A stretch of DNA of 64,000 bases from Trinickia diaoshuihuensis (GTDB taxonomy: Bacteria > Pseudomonadota > Gammaproteobacteria > Burkholderiales > Burkholderiaceae): positions 124,001 to 188,000 of the forward strand of contig NZ_QUBS01000027.1 in the NCBI RefSeq assembly GCF_003390925.1, read 5' to 3'. Each line of letters begins with the position of its first letter. The first letter of the stretch is position 1. The translations under genes and the position numbers were made by a program. This document shows positions 55,502 through 64,000 of this stretch, in pieces. Under the pieces are notes generated by a model. That model was not told where the DNA came from, made no database searches, and saw only the letters and a program-made list of their open reading frames with translations.

Positions 55502-56215
55502 ATGAAAAGCTGGGCCGAGGAACTGTTGCACGAATTGAGTCACACAAGCTCCGATGCGGAGATCTTCAGCAAAATCGAGGCCGCGGCGAAGGGCTTGGGT
55601 TTCGAGTTCTGTTCGTACGGCTTGCGGGCGCCGTGGCCGCTGTCCAAGCCGAAGACGCGCTGGCTGAGCAATTATCCCGAGGCGTGGAAAAAGCGGTATC
55701 AGGAAGCGCGCTACCTGGACATCGATCCGACCGTGCAGCACGCACGCCGGTCGCAATCACCCATCGTCTGGAGCGATGCGCTGTTCAGCAGCGTGCCGGA
55801 GTTTTGGCGCGAGGCGCAGTCGCACGGTTTGCGCTACGGCTGGGCACAGTCGGCGTTCGATAGCTGCGGCGTGGGCGGCATGCTGACGCTTGCTCGCTCG
55901 AGCGGCCCGCTCACGGCGGCCGAACTCGCCGAGAACGAAGTGAAGATGCGTTGGCTCGTCAGCACCGCGCATCTTTCGCTCAAGCGCGTGTTGATGCCGA
56001 CGCTGATGTCGGACCCGGAGCGCGGCCTCACCGATCGCGAGGTCGAGGTGCTGAAATGGGCCGCTGACGGCAAGACCTCCGGCGAGATTTCGAAGATCCT
56101 CGTGATCTCCGTCGATACGGTCAATTTTCACGTCAAGAATGCCGTCACCAAGTTAAAGACGACGAACAAAACGGCCGCTGTCGTCCGTGCCGCGATGCTC
56201 GGCTTATTGCAATGA
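55502..56215 (+). CDS. LuxR-type acyl-homoserine-lactone receptor without a neighbouring synthase
   Basis: AAGGAGG five bases upstream fixes ATG 55502. The 237-residue protein has an N-terminal autoinducer-binding domain in which Trp62, Tyr66, Asp75, Pro76 and Trp90 align with the spacing of the conserved LuxR/TraR residues Trp57, Tyr61, Asp70, Pro71 and Trp85. The pocket therefore looks competent for an acyl-homoserine lactone. The C-terminal LuxR helix-turn-helix (~175-235) reads LTDREVEVLKWAADGKTSGE and ISKILVISVDTVNFHVKNAV. No luxI-type gene lies in the window, so it behaves as a LuxR solo or is paired with a distant synthase. Confidence 0.93.
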   Translation: MKSWAEELLHELSHTSSDAEIFSKIEAAAKGLGFEFCSYGLRAPWPLSKPKTRWLSNYPEAWKKRYQEARYLDIDPTVQHARRSQSPIVWSDALFSSVPEFWREAQSHGLRYGWAQSAFDSCGVGGMLTLARSSGPLTAAELAENEVKMRWLVSTAHLSLKRVLMPTLMSDPERGLTDREVEVLKWAADGKTSGEISKILVISVDTVNFHVKNAVTKLKTTNKTAAVVRAAMLGLLQ

Positions 56216-56288
56216 CTTGTCTGTCCGCTAACTGCCCGTCGGTTGCGGGGCGGCGCCGTTTGATGGAAAGCAAGTTCTCCGGATAAGG

Positions 56289-56316
56289 TTGCCTGGCGAC
56301 AATTGTCGTCAGGCAA
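56289..56316. repeat. 28-base near-perfect palindrome after luxR
   Basis: Two 14-base arms (56289-56302 and 56303-56316) are complementary except at one position (56296/56309), which would still form a G-U pair in RNA. It begins TTGCCTGGCGACAA. It lies between the convergent luxR and ABC ATPase genes and could be a bidirectional terminator or a protein-binding site. Confidence 0.65.
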
Positions 56317-56486
56317 TTCCACTGCAAAGCGAAATATTCGTTTATATTTCGCACGCTCAAAATCGTGAAAATTTGCAATTCCTCGGTTTGATTCGATCGG
56401 CGCGAGATAATCGGCAATCGAAATAAACTGAACGTGCGTGGTGTAATGGGCATTCACGCTATGCCGGCGGCCCGCGCGCCGCGCCT

Positions 56487-57191
56487 TCACGAAGCCGCGG
56501 CAAGTCCGGGGCGGGCGGGTCCCTGCGGCGCTTGCGACCGGGACAGGCGCCCCGCGTCGAGCAGGTAAGCCGTCACGCCGGCACAGGCGGCCGGCGCCGC
56601 GCTTCGTTGCGCAATTACCACAGCCGTTCCTTCGCCGGCCAATTCGGCGCCGAGCCCGGCCACCTCGTCGGCCTCCGCCGGCGAGAGCGCGTCGAACGGA
56701 TCGTCGAGCAAAAGCAGACGGGGCCGCGTCATCAGCGCCCGTGCGATTGCTAGAAGCTGCCGCTCGCCGTCGGTGAGCCGGCTCGCGCTTTGATGCTCGC
56801 ACGCTTTCAAAAAGGGAAGCCGATGCACGAGGCGCGCTGCTTGTTCCTCGACGCGCGCCCGGTCCGTGTCGCGCCAAACAGCCGCCAAGAGGTTCTCGCG
56901 GACGGACAGGGAGCTGCACAGCAGGCGGTTATGCGGGACGTAGGCAATGCCGCGCGCGAGCAATTCGGTGGGACGCTTGCGGCGCAGGTCCTCGCCGTCG
57001 AAGCGGATCATGCCGCGCTTGGGGCGCACGATGCCCGCGATCGCCATGAACAAGGTGGTTTTGCCGGAGCCGCAAGGGCCGAGGAAGTAGGCTAGGCTGC
57101 CTGGGAAGAGTGCGAACGAGATGTCGTCGAGGACTTCGCCCTTGCCGTAACCGGCGGCGAGCGATTCGACTTGCAGCAAAGGCATGCGCAT
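56487..57191 (-). CDS. Orphan LivF-like ABC ATPase with altered signature
   Basis: GGAGGT (plus 57200-57205) eight bases upstream supports the start at 57191. The 234-residue protein resembles the branched-chain amino-acid transporter ATPase LivF: LQVESLAAGYGKGEVLDDIS, GIAYVPHNRLLCSSLSVREN and Q-containing switch VVIAQRS. Walker A is GPCGSGKTT. The signature is LTDGERQLL instead of LSGGEQQ, and Walker B reads LLLLDDPFDAL, with Asp where the catalytic Glu is expected. No permease, binding protein or LivG gene is nearby. It could be a regulatory or remnant ATPase. Family fold is certain, activity is not. Confidence 0.8.
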   Translation of the reverse strand: MRMPLLQVESLAAGYGKGEVLDDISFALFPGSLAYFLGPCGSGKTTLFMAIAGIVRPKRGMIRFDGEDLRRKRPTELLARGIAYVPHNRLLCSSLSVRENLLAAVWRDTDRARVEEQAARLVHRLPFLKACEHQSASRLTDGERQLLAIARALMTRPRLLLLDDPFDALSPAEADEVAGLGAELAGEGTAVVIAQRSAAPAACAGVTAYLLDAGRLSRSQAPQGPARPGLAAAS

Positions 57192-57337
57192 CGGGTGTCA
57201 CCTCCGGAAACGGATACGACGTACTCAGCGGCGCGCCGTACTCGAATTCCGTCGATTTCACCCGCCGATTCGCTAACCAGCAACTACCACAAATGGTAGG
57301 CATAACCCGATGCGCGATCTTGCGTCGGCTGCCGCGC

Positions 57338-58375
57338 TCACGACAATGCGACGCCTTCGCCGGCCGCTGCCGCTGCCTCGATCTCGATCGCGGGGCCGCC
57401 GGCGCGCTCGGCCGGGATGCCGTGCGCCGGAGCGGTGCTGCGTGCGGGGGCGGGGCTTGCGCTAACGAGCGGCTCGGCGGCGCTGCGCGCTTGCTCGACG
57501 ATCCACTGGGCGACCTCGCGCACGTCTTGGCGTGCCGTCGTCTCGGCTTGGACGAGCCAATACGCGTGTCCGCTCGGCTTGCCCTTGCCGCCATCGAGCG
57601 CGACGAGCTTGCCTTCGGCGATCAGCGGTTCGACGAGCGCGGCGCGTCCGAGCGCGATCCCTTGACCGGCAAGCGCTGCTTGCACGACCTGGTCGTAGTG
57701 GTTCAAGTGCAGCATGCTGCGCGGCTTGGTCTCAGCGAGACCCAGCGCGCTCAAATGATCCGACCAGCGCAACAGCGGGCGGCGCTGGCCGTCGAATTCG
57801 ATCAGGACATGATGCGCGAGGGCGTCCGCATCGACGCGTGCGAGGCCGAGCGAGGGGCTCGCGACGGCTACGATGGTTTCGTCGAATAGGCGCGTGGCGC
57901 CGGCCGGCGCATTGGCGATGCCCGCATAGCGAATCGCCAGGTCGATGCCTTCCGCGCGCAGGTCGAGTAGCTTGTCGTTGGCCGCGACTCGAACGTCGAG
58001 CGCGGGATAGCGCTGCTGTAGCTCGGAGAGCCGCGGCAGCAGCCACAAGGCCGTTACGCCGATGCTGGCGGTAATCGTCACGGGCTGCTTTTCGGCGGGG
58101 CGCGTTATGGCTTCGAACGCGTCCTGAAGCTGACGGACGACGCCGTCGGCCGTGCGGAACAAGCGCTCGCCGGCCGGCGTGAACGAAATCGACCGGTAGC
58201 CGCGATGGAACAGCGACACGCCGAGCGCGTCTTCGAGCGAATGAATCTGCCGGCTGACGGCCGATTGCGTGAGACACAGATCCTCCGCCGCGAGCGTAAC
58301 GCTCATACGGCGGCCGACAGCGACAAAGCCGCGGATTAAATCGAGCGGAGCAAGTCGAACGAGAGGCGTTGCCAT
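57338..58375 (-). CDS. LysR-type regulator, GcvA-like group
   Basis: The 345-residue protein begins MATPLVRLAPLDLIRGFVAV; GAGG lies about nine bases before the start. The helix-turn-helix is LAAEDLCLTQSAVSRQIHSL, EDALGVSLFHRGYRSISFTP. The effector domain has ITASIGVTALWLLPRLSELQ and VVQAALAGQGIALGRAALVE, as in GcvA-like regulators. The C-terminus is extended by an Ala/Pro-rich tail (~310-345). It is divergent from an alpha/beta hydrolase gene 137 bases away, the most likely target. Confidence 0.9.
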   Translation of the reverse strand: MATPLVRLAPLDLIRGFVAVGRRMSVTLAAEDLCLTQSAVSRQIHSLEDALGVSLFHRGYRSISFTPAGERLFRTADGVVRQLQDAFEAITRPAEKQPVTITASIGVTALWLLPRLSELQQRYPALDVRVAANDKLLDLRAEGIDLAIRYAGIANAPAGATRLFDETIVAVASPSLGLARVDADALAHHVLIEFDGQRRPLLRWSDHLSALGLAETKPRSMLHLNHYDQVVQAALAGQGIALGRAALVEPLIAEGKLVALDGGKGKPSGHAYWLVQAETTARQDVREVAQWIVEQARSAAEPLVSASPAPARSTAPAHGIPAERAGGPAIEIEAAAAAGEGVALS

Positions 58376-58512
58376 GCGTCTACCTCATGCGAAAGTGACA
58401 GGAAAGTAAATTGATTCGAAGCGAGGCATCGGATCAAATGGGAACTTCTGGGCCACGGGCGCGGTTGTACGCGCCCCATGTGCGAATTTCGACTACGGCA
58501 TAGGAAGCATTG

Positions 58513-59550
58513 ATGAACCCAGCGCGCGCGGAGGCGATCGAGCCCCGCAAGGTGACGTTCGACGCACCCGACGGCACGCCGATCGGCGGTTTCGCGTGGC
58601 AAGCCGGTTCCCGCACGCGGCCCGTCGTCATCGTCAATCCGGCGACGTCGGTGCGTTGCCGCTACTACTTTCGTTTTGCCGACTACCTTTTCGCGCACGG
58701 GCGCGACGTGCTGCTCTACGACTATCGCGGGATCGGCGAATCGCGGCCCGCCAAACTCGCCGGCTTCGATGCGAACTGGATCGACTGGGGCGCGCTCGAC
58801 TTCGAGGCGGCGCTGCGTTTCGCGGCCGACCATTTCGCCGGCCAAGCGATCGACGTCGTCGCCCATAGTATCGGCGGCTGCTTGATCGGGCTCGCGCCTT
58901 CGAACGCGACGATTCGCCGCGCTGTGACGATGGGCGCCCAATATGCGTATTGGCGCGATTACGCGCGCGAACATCGACTCGGCATGCTGCTCAAATGGCA
59001 TATCGCGATGCCCGCGCTCGCCGCTGTCTTCGGCTATGTTCCGGCGCGGCGCCTCGGCTGGATGGAAGACACGCCGCGCGGCGTCGCGCATTCGTGGGCC
59101 AAGAGCCGCGCGCGCTTCGAGCAAACCTATCGCGCGCCTCCGTTCGCATTGGCCGACGAGCGCGTCGCCCAGCTCGTGCGGCAATTCACGGCCCTGCGGG
59201 CGCCGCTGCTCGCCATTAGCACGACGGACGACCCGTTCGGCACCGTCGCGGCCATCGAGCGCCTGCTCGATTATTTCGACGGCTGCGAAACGCGCACGCA
59301 CCTGCGTCTCGAACCGAGTGCGTTCGATGCGGATGCGATCGGACATTTCGCGTTTTTCCATAGCCGGTTCCAGACCCGTCTATGGCCTATCGTGCTGCAA
59401 TGGCTCGAAACGGCATCCCTCGCGCAGGCTACGCCCGGCGAGCGCGTCTCGGTGCGTCGCAGGGCAAGCGAGGACGGCGCGCGGGCAGGGCATGCCGTCG
59501 ATTCCTCGCTTGCTCGAGACGGTCGCATTCATCGGCATTTCTCCATTTAG
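58513..59550 (+). CDS. Alpha/beta hydrolase of unknown substrate
   Basis: AGGAAG (58502-58507) five bases upstream supports ATG 58513 over TTG 58510. The 345-residue protein has RPVVIVNPATSVRCRYYFRF, VLLYDYRGIGESRP and nucleophile elbow VVAHSIGGCL. The catalytic acid and base are probably in STTDDPFGTV and DAIGHFAFFH near the C-terminus. It resembles a family of predicted hydrolases (COG4757-like) with longish cap segments (YAREHRLGMLLKWHIAMPAL). No signal peptide. Probably controlled by the divergent LysR regulator. Confidence 0.85.
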   Translation: MNPARAEAIEPRKVTFDAPDGTPIGGFAWQAGSRTRPVVIVNPATSVRCRYYFRFADYLFAHGRDVLLYDYRGIGESRPAKLAGFDANWIDWGALDFEAALRFAADHFAGQAIDVVAHSIGGCLIGLAPSNATIRRAVTMGAQYAYWRDYAREHRLGMLLKWHIAMPALAAVFGYVPARRLGWMEDTPRGVAHSWAKSRARFEQTYRAPPFALADERVAQLVRQFTALRAPLLAISTTDDPFGTVAAIERLLDYFDGCETRTHLRLEPSAFDADAIGHFAFFHSRFQTRLWPIVLQWLETASLAQATPGERVSVRRRASEDGARAGHAVDSSLARDGRIHRHFSI

Positions 59551-59814
59551 ATGCGTTCGCAACAAACGCAGCGGATCGTGCCGGATTTAAGCCATTCTTA
59601 TGCGAAACCGTAACTGACACATTTGGTAGGCGCATGCCGAGGCCGCCTCGACACGGGGATGCGAGGCCCGCCGAGTGGGGCAAAAAATATTCGTGGCGGC
59701 GTGTGGAAGCGGTGTTCTAACGGAAGTCGAAGCGGGTTCGAACCGGAGCGCCGAACCGTCGAAGAGGCGATACGGCGATAGCATCGAAACGATAGCGGCG
59801 AGGCTGAAATCGTT

Positions 59815-60012
59815 TCAATGCTCGTCATCCGACCCGTCGGTCTCCGCCTCGCCGCGGACCGCGTCCGCGAAGCGCGCGAGTGCCGCGAGCGAGCCGCTCA
59901 CGCTCACGTATTGCTCGCGGCCGATCCTCGCATCGAGCAGGACGGCCATGCCCGATTCGCGTGCCAGTTCGATGAGGTCCATTTGCGGTGGTTGCCCTTG
60001 CGTCTTGTTCAT
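59815..60012 (-). CDS. Small protein of unknown function upstream of the hut operon
   Basis: The 65-residue frame begins MNKTQGQPPQMDLIELARES and ends with an acidic tail (ETDGSDDEH). No strong ribosome site is visible. Coding is suggested by its sensible composition, a predicted helix-strand-helix pattern and its recurrence, as I recall, as a conserved hypothetical in Burkholderia. It is divergent from hutH and may share HutC-controlled transcription. Confidence 0.5.
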   Translation of the reverse strand: MNKTQGQPPQMDLIELARESGMAVLLDARIGREQYVSVSGSLAALARFADAVRGEAETDGSDDEH

Positions 60013-60186
60013 GGTCGTCGAAAGTGTCGCTCGCTGATGCCGGGGCGCGCGCTCGGGCCACGCCGGCTGCCGCGGCCCCGCGCCCAACGCGACACGTTTC
60101 GCGTGAGCCCCACCCTAGTTGAAGCACGAGGCGTACCTACTTGCGCCCGTAGCGTCCGCGTTCGCGCGCTGCCCCTCACAACCGAT

Positions 60187-60199
60187 TTGTATAGACAAG
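60187..60199. promoter_or_regulatory. HutC operator 1
   Basis: TTGTATAGACAAG matches the HutC-family operator pattern (TTGTAT with ACAAG, dyad symmetric). It lies nearer the divergent small gene (175 bases from its start) than hutH. Confidence 0.75.
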
Positions 60200-60354
60200 A
60201 TGGGCGCCCCTAGCGCCGCAGCATCTCACGCCGGTGCGGTACGATTTTTTAGCGCCCGAGCGGCTGACAAAAGCACCGGAAGCCAATGTATGCAAGCTTA
60301 CGCGCCTTGCATATTTTCTAATGGTTATCCCTAGTCCGCCTTTTTTGAAAATTG

Positions 60355-60368
60355 CTTGTCTATACAAG
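60355..60368. promoter_or_regulatory. HutC operator 2
   Basis: CTTGTCTATACAAG is the reverse-orientation match to operator 1: the first 13 bases are its exact reverse complement. It is 105 bases before hutH and overlaps the predicted -35. Confidence 0.8.
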
Positions 60369-60472
60369 TTGGCGACACTAGACTGCGTGTCAGATCGAGG
60401 CGCGCGGGCGGGGCGGGATGCCCGCCCGCTGTCCGGGACGCACAAATACACAGCACATACAGGATGCTTTCC

Positions 60473-62008
60473 ATGATGATTCTTACGCCGGGCCACCTGA
60501 CGCTTCCTCAACTGCGCCGCATCGCGCGCGAACGCGTCACGTTCACGCTCGATCCCGCCAGCCGCGCCGTCATCGAGGCCGGCGCGAAAGCGGTCGCGGA
60601 CATCGCCGCGAAAGGCGAGCCGGCATACGGCATCAATACGGGCTTCGGCCGTTTGGCGAGCACGCATATCCCGCACGATCAGCTCGAGCTGTTGCAGCGC
60701 AATCTCGTACTGTCGCACGCGGTCGGGGTGGGCGAGCCGATGGCCGAGCCGGTCGTGCGGCTGTTGATGGCGTTGAAGTTGTCTAGCCTCGGCCGCGGCC
60801 ACTCCGGTATTCGCCTGGAAGTGATGGATGCGCTCGTCACGCTGCTGAATGCCGACATCTTGCCGGTGATCCCCGTCAAAGGGTCGGTCGGCGCGTCGGG
60901 CGATTTGTCGCCGCTCGCGCATATGTCGGCCGTTCTGCTCGGCATCGGCGAAGTCACGGCGCGCGGCGAACGCATGAGCGCTACCGAGGGCCTGAAGCTC
61001 GCGGGCCTTGCGCCGTTGTCGCTGCAAGCGAAGGAAGGGCTTGCGTTGCTGAACGGGACCCAGGCTTCGACGGCGCTCGCGCTGTTCAATCTGTTCGCGA
61101 TCGAGGATCTGTTTCGCACGGCCATCGTCGCCGGGGCGCTTTCCGTCGATGCGGCGGCCGGTTCGGTCAAGCCGTTCGACGCGCGGATCCACGCGCTGCG
61201 CGGTCATCGCGGCCAGATCGACGCCGCCGAGGCCTATCGCGCGTTGCTCGACGGTTCGGGCATCAATCTCTCGCATCGCGATTGCGGCAAGGTGCAAGAT
61301 CCCTATAGTCTGCGCTGCCAGCCGCAAGTGATGGGCGCGTGCCTCGATCAGATGCGCCACGCGGCGCAGGTGCTGCTCATCGAAGCCAATGCGGTCTCGG
61401 ATAACCCGCTCGTGTTCCCCGATACCGGTGAAGTGCTCTCGGGCGGCAACTTTCACGCCGAGCCGGTCGCGTTCGCGGCCGACAATCTCGCGCTCGCCGC
61501 CGCCGAAATCGGCGCCCTGGCCGAGCGTCGCATCGCGCTTTTGATCGACGCCACGCTTTCGGGTCTGCCGCCGTTCCTCGTCAAGGATGGCGGCGTCAAT
61601 TCCGGCTTCATGATCGCGCACGTAACCGCGGCCGCGCTGGCCTCGGAGAACAAGACGCTGGCTCACCCGGCTTCGGTCGATTCACTGCCCACCTCGGCGA
61701 ATCAAGAGGACCACGTTTCGATGGCCACGTTCGCGGCGCGTAAGCTCGCCGATATCGCCGAGAACACGGCCCATATCCTCGCCATCGAACTCCTGGCGGC
61801 CGCGCAAGGCGTCGATTTGCGCGCGCCGCACCGCACGAGCGGCGCATTGCAGCGCGTGATGGATACGCTACGCGCGCACGTGCCGCATTACGACCTCGAC
61901 CGGTATTTCGCGCCCGACATCGCGAGCATCGCGCGCCTGGTCACGAACGGCACGATCGCCCAAGCGAGCCCGCTTTCATTCGCCTCCGAGGCGAGCGCCG
62001 CCGCTTGA
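60473..62008 (+). CDS. hutH: Histidine ammonia-lyase
   Basis: HutH deaminates L-histidine to trans-urocanate, the first step of histidine degradation, in the cytoplasm. ATG 60473 has AGGA eight bases upstream; in-frame ATGs at 60464 and 60476 are alternatives. The 511-residue product contains the MIO-forming triad A141-S142-G143 in [12 protein letters not shown], plus [23 protein letters not shown] and [16 protein letters not shown]. All catalytic landmarks are present. It is the first gene of a hutH-hutC-hutU operon. Confidence 0.97.
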   Translation: MMILTPGHLTLPQLRRIARERVTFTLDPASRAVIEAGAKAVADIAAKGEPAYGINTGFGRLASTHIPHDQLELLQRNLVLSHAVGVGEPMAEPVVRLLMALKLSSLGRGHSGIRLEVMDALVTLLNADILPVIPVKGSVGASGDLSPLAHMSAVLLGIGEVTARGERMSATEGLKLAGLAPLSLQAKEGLALLNGTQASTALALFNLFAIEDLFRTAIVAGALSVDAAAGSVKPFDARIHALRGHRGQIDAAEAYRALLDGSGINLSHRDCGKVQDPYSLRCQPQVMGACLDQMRHAAQVLLIEANAVSDNPLVFPDTGEVLSGGNFHAEPVAFAADNLALAAAEIGALAERRIALLIDATLSGLPPFLVKDGGVNSGFMIAHVTAAALASENKTLAHPASVDSLPTSANQEDHVSMATFAARKLADIAENTAHILAIELLAAAQGVDLRAPHRTSGALQRVMDTLRAHVPHYDLDRYFAPDIASIARLVTNGTIAQASPLSFASEASAAA

Positions 62009-62010
62009 AC

Positions 62011-62724
62011 ATGGACAGCATCAAAGCGATGAACGCGCCGGCGTACCAGGGCATCAAAGACTTCATCCTCGCGCGGATCCACTCGGGCGAGTGGGCGGAG
62101 GGCGATCAGGTCCCGTCGGAAAACGAGCTCGCGCGCGACTTCAAAGTCGCGCGCATGACCGTCAATCGCGCGTTGCGCGAACTGACGGCCGAGCAAGTCC
62201 TCACGCGCGTTCAAGGCGCCGGGACCTTCGTGGCCCGGCCCAAATACGAATCGACGCTCGTGGCGATCCGCAGCATCTCCGACGAAATCGCCGCGCGCGG
62301 TCATCGCTATCACGCGAAGGTGCTCGAGCTCGACGCGACGGTGGCGGGCGAGGCGCTGGCCGACGAAATGCAGGTTGCGCCGGGCAGCCCGGTGTTTCAT
62401 TCGCGCGTGCTGCATTTCGAGAACGACGAGCCCGTGCAACTCGAGGCGCGCTGGGTCAACCCCGCCGTCGCGCCCGAATACGCGCTGCAGGATTTCGCGC
62501 GCGTGACGCCGAATCAATATCTGACGCGCGTGGCGCCGTTGCAGCGCGTGGAATACCGGATCGAAGCCGCGCAGCCCGAGGCCGAGACGCGCGCGCAGTT
62601 GCGCATGGACGAAATCGAACCCTGCCTCGTGCTGCATCGGCGCACATGGTCGCGCGAGCAGGTCGCATCCGTCGCGGACTTGTGGCACCCGGGCAGCCGC
62701 TATCGCTTCACTGGACATTTTTGA
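62011..62724 (+). CDS. hutC: Histidine-utilisation repressor (GntR/UTRA family)
   Basis: ATG 62011 is two bases after the hutH stop; TTG 62005 in frame is less likely. The 237-residue protein has a GntR winged helix ([40 protein letters not shown]) and a UTRA effector domain (~90-230). The latter includes [35 protein letters not shown] and [20 protein letters not shown]. HutC represses hut genes and is released by urocanate. Two matching operators lie upstream of hutH, so the repressor is likely autoregulated as part of the operon. Confidence 0.95.
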   Translation: MDSIKAMNAPAYQGIKDFILARIHSGEWAEGDQVPSENELARDFKVARMTVNRALRELTAEQVLTRVQGAGTFVARPKYESTLVAIRSISDEIAARGHRYHAKVLELDATVAGEALADEMQVAPGSPVFHSRVLHFENDEPVQLEARWVNPAVAPEYALQDFARVTPNQYLTRVAPLQRVEYRIEAAQPEAETRAQLRMDEIEPCLVLHRRTWSREQVASVADLWHPGSRYRFTGHF

Positions 62725-62756
62725 GCCGCACGAAAGCCGTACAACAGAGGACTCTC

Positions 62757-64000
62757 ATGAACGATCCGAAACCTTTCGATCCGCGTCTCGATCCGACGCG
62801 CACGATCCGCGCCCCGCGCGGCGCCGAAAAGACGTGCAAGAGCTGGCTCACCGAGGCGGCCTACCGGATGATCCAGAACAACCTCGATGCCGAGGTGGCG
62901 GAGCATCCGCATGCGCTGGTGGTCTACGGCGGCATCGGGCGTGCCGCGCGCAATTGGGATTGCTTCGATCAGATCCTGGCATCGCTGAAGGATCTCGAAG
63001 ACGACGAAACGCTCCTCGTCCAATCGGGTAAGCCCGTCGGCGTATTCCGCACGCATGCGGATGCGCCGCGCGTGCTGCTCGCGAACTCCAACCTCGTCCC
63101 GCATTGGGCCACCTGGGAGCACTTCCACGAGCTCGATCGCAAGGGCCTCATGATGTACGGCCAAATGACGGCCGGAAGCTGGATCTACATCGGCAGCCAA
63201 GGGATCGTTCAAGGCACCTACGAAACGTTCTATGCGGTGGCCAATCAGCATTTCAACGGCAACGCGAAGGGCCGCTGGATCCTCACGGGCGGCCTCGGCG
63301 GCATGGGTGGGGCGCAACCGCTGGCCGCCACGATGGCGGGCTTTTCGATGATCGCCGTCGAGTGCGACGAAACGCGGATCGATTTCCGCCTGAAGACGCG
63401 CTATGTCGATCGCAAGGCGAAGACGCTCGACGAAGCGCTGGCGATCGTCGAGGCGGCCGGCGCGAGCGGCAAGCCGGTATCGGTGGGGCTCGTGGGCAAC
63501 GCGGCCGACGTGTTCGAGGCATGCGTCGCGCGTGGGATCACGCCCGATTGCGTGACCGATCAAACGAGCGCGCACGATCCGATCAACGGTTATCTGCCGC
63601 AGGGCTGGAGTGTCGAGGCGTGGCGCGAACGGCAAAAGACCGATCCGCAAAGCATCGTCGTGCCGGCCAAGCAATCGATGGCGCGCCAAGTTCAGGCGAT
63701 GCTGACGTTGCAAGCGCGCGGCGCCGCCACGCTCGACTACGGCAACAACATCCGGCAGATGGCGCTCGATATGGGCGTCGAAAACGCGTTCGATTTTCCG
63801 GGCTTCGTGCCCGCCTACGTGCGGCCGCTCTTTTGCGAGGGCAAGGGACCGTTCCGCTGGGTCGCGCTCTCGGGCGATCCGGAAGACATCTACAAGACGG
63901 ATGCGAAGGTCAAGGAGTTGATCCCCGACGATCCGCATCTGCATAACTGGCTCGACATGGCGCGCGAGCGTATCGCGTTCCAAGGGCTGCCCGCCCGCAT
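62757..64000 (+). CDS. hutU: Urocanate hydratase, truncated by the window edge
   Basis: AGAGG (62746-62750) six bases upstream supports ATG 62757. HutU converts urocanate to imidazolonepropionate with tightly bound NAD+. The 414 complete codons visible show [39 protein letters not shown], the NAD-binding [20 protein letters not shown] and [20 protein letters not shown]. The sequence ends in FQGLPARI, the first eight residues of the family signature FQGLPARICW. The active-site cysteine is therefore the next codon beyond the window. A normal-length protein would need about 150 further codons. Confidence 0.96.
   Translation, partial: MNDPKPFDPRLDPTRTIRAPRGAEKTCKSWLTEAAYRMIQNNLDAEVAEHPHALVVYGGIGRAARNWDCFDQILASLKDLEDDETLLVQSGKPVGVFRTHADAPRVLLANSNLVPHWATWEHFHELDRKGLMMYGQMTAGSWIYIGSQGIVQGTYETFYAVANQHFNGNAKGRWILTGGLGGMGGAQPLAATMAGFSMIAVECDETRIDFRLKTRYVDRKAKTLDEALAIVEAAGASGKPVSVGLVGNAADVFEACVARGITPDCVTDQTSAHDPINGYLPQGWSVEAWRERQKTDPQSIVVPAKQSMARQVQAMLTLQARGAATLDYGNNIRQMALDMGVENAFDFPGFVPAYVRPLFCEGKGPFRWVALSGDPEDIYKTDAKVKELIPDDPHLHNWLDMARERIAFQGLPAR

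Larger units (their letters stand above)
60013..60472. promoter_or_regulatory. Intergenic control region upstream of hutH
   Basis: This 460-base gap contains two HutC-like operators (separate entries) and no supported gene. A possible sigma-70 promoter for hutH is TTGTCT (60356-60361), 17 bases, TAGACT (60379-60384). Its -35 lies inside the second operator, so bound HutC would block it. Confidence 0.55.

Noticed and set aside
56289-56316. Possible lux box in the palindrome near luxR
   Set aside because: Typical lux boxes have CTG and CAG separated by ten bases; here the separation is fourteen and the site is downstream of, not upstream of, a gene.
62700-63983. 427-codon minus-strand open frame opposite hutU
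   Set aside because: The plus strand carries clear urocanase motifs throughout; the antisense frame has none.

Overview
The window is GC-rich DNA with the gene content of a Burkholderiaceae beta-proteobacterium (Burkholderia, Paraburkholderia or Trinickia type). Pointers are the comEA-like/cysM/mltB neighbourhood, a hutH-hutC-hutU operon order, a dadA/Lrp divergent pair, a Burkholderia-like LuxR receptor and an ESPR-bearing two-partner-secretion exoprotein. I saw no tRNA, rRNA, CRISPR array, insertion sequence or prophage. The species is not identified.

Layout. 1-14.8 kb is mostly housekeeping: the tail of a ComEA-like protein, cysM, a secreted protein of unknown function, lytic transglycosylase mltB (minus), a histone-deacetylase-family amidohydrolase, an enoyl-CoA hydratase, a monoglyceride-lipase-like hydrolase (minus), the methionine importer genes metN-metI, electron-transfer flavoprotein etfB-etfA with a clear terminator, a chemoreceptor (minus), dadA (minus) with a divergent Lrp-type regulator, and a SnoaL-like protein.

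15.06-27.2 kb is an accessory island: a TpsB outer-membrane transporter, a lipoprotein of unknown function, a 3005-residue TpsA/CdiA-like exoprotein and a 111-residue three-helix membrane protein. The last 600-odd bases of the exoprotein gene and the small gene after it are much AT-richer than the repeat region. This is the architecture of contact-dependent inhibition with a swapped-in toxin tail and its immunity gene. Neither tail nor immunity candidate matches a family I recognise, and this is the best candidate for something undescribed.

27.2-44.4 kb is a sulfur-scavenging island. It holds a TauABC-type importer and an orphan MetQ-like binding protein (both minus). On the plus strand are four SfnB/DszC-type acyl-CoA-dehydrogenase-fold oxidoreductases, two NtaA/DmoA-type flavin monooxygenases and a ribose-type ABC importer split around one of the SfnB genes. 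An SsuE-type FMN reductase sits divergent from an XRE regulator. The likely logic is: import an organosulfur compound, reduce FMN, then oxidise and cleave C-S bonds.

44.4-51.3 kb is a beta-oxidation cluster resembling the pimeloyl-CoA (dicarboxylate) pathway: CoA-transferase, two acyl-CoA dehydrogenases and a hydratase/dehydrogenase fusion, with a divergent LysR regulator. 51.3-59.6 kb holds a CsbD-like stress protein, an unusual class A penicillin-binding protein, a LuxR receptor without a synthase, an orphan LivF-like ATPase, a LysR regulator and a divergent hydrolase. 59.8-64.0 kb holds a small ORF and the histidine-utilisation operon, with two HutC-type operators in the shared upstream region; hutU runs off the window just before its active-site cysteine.
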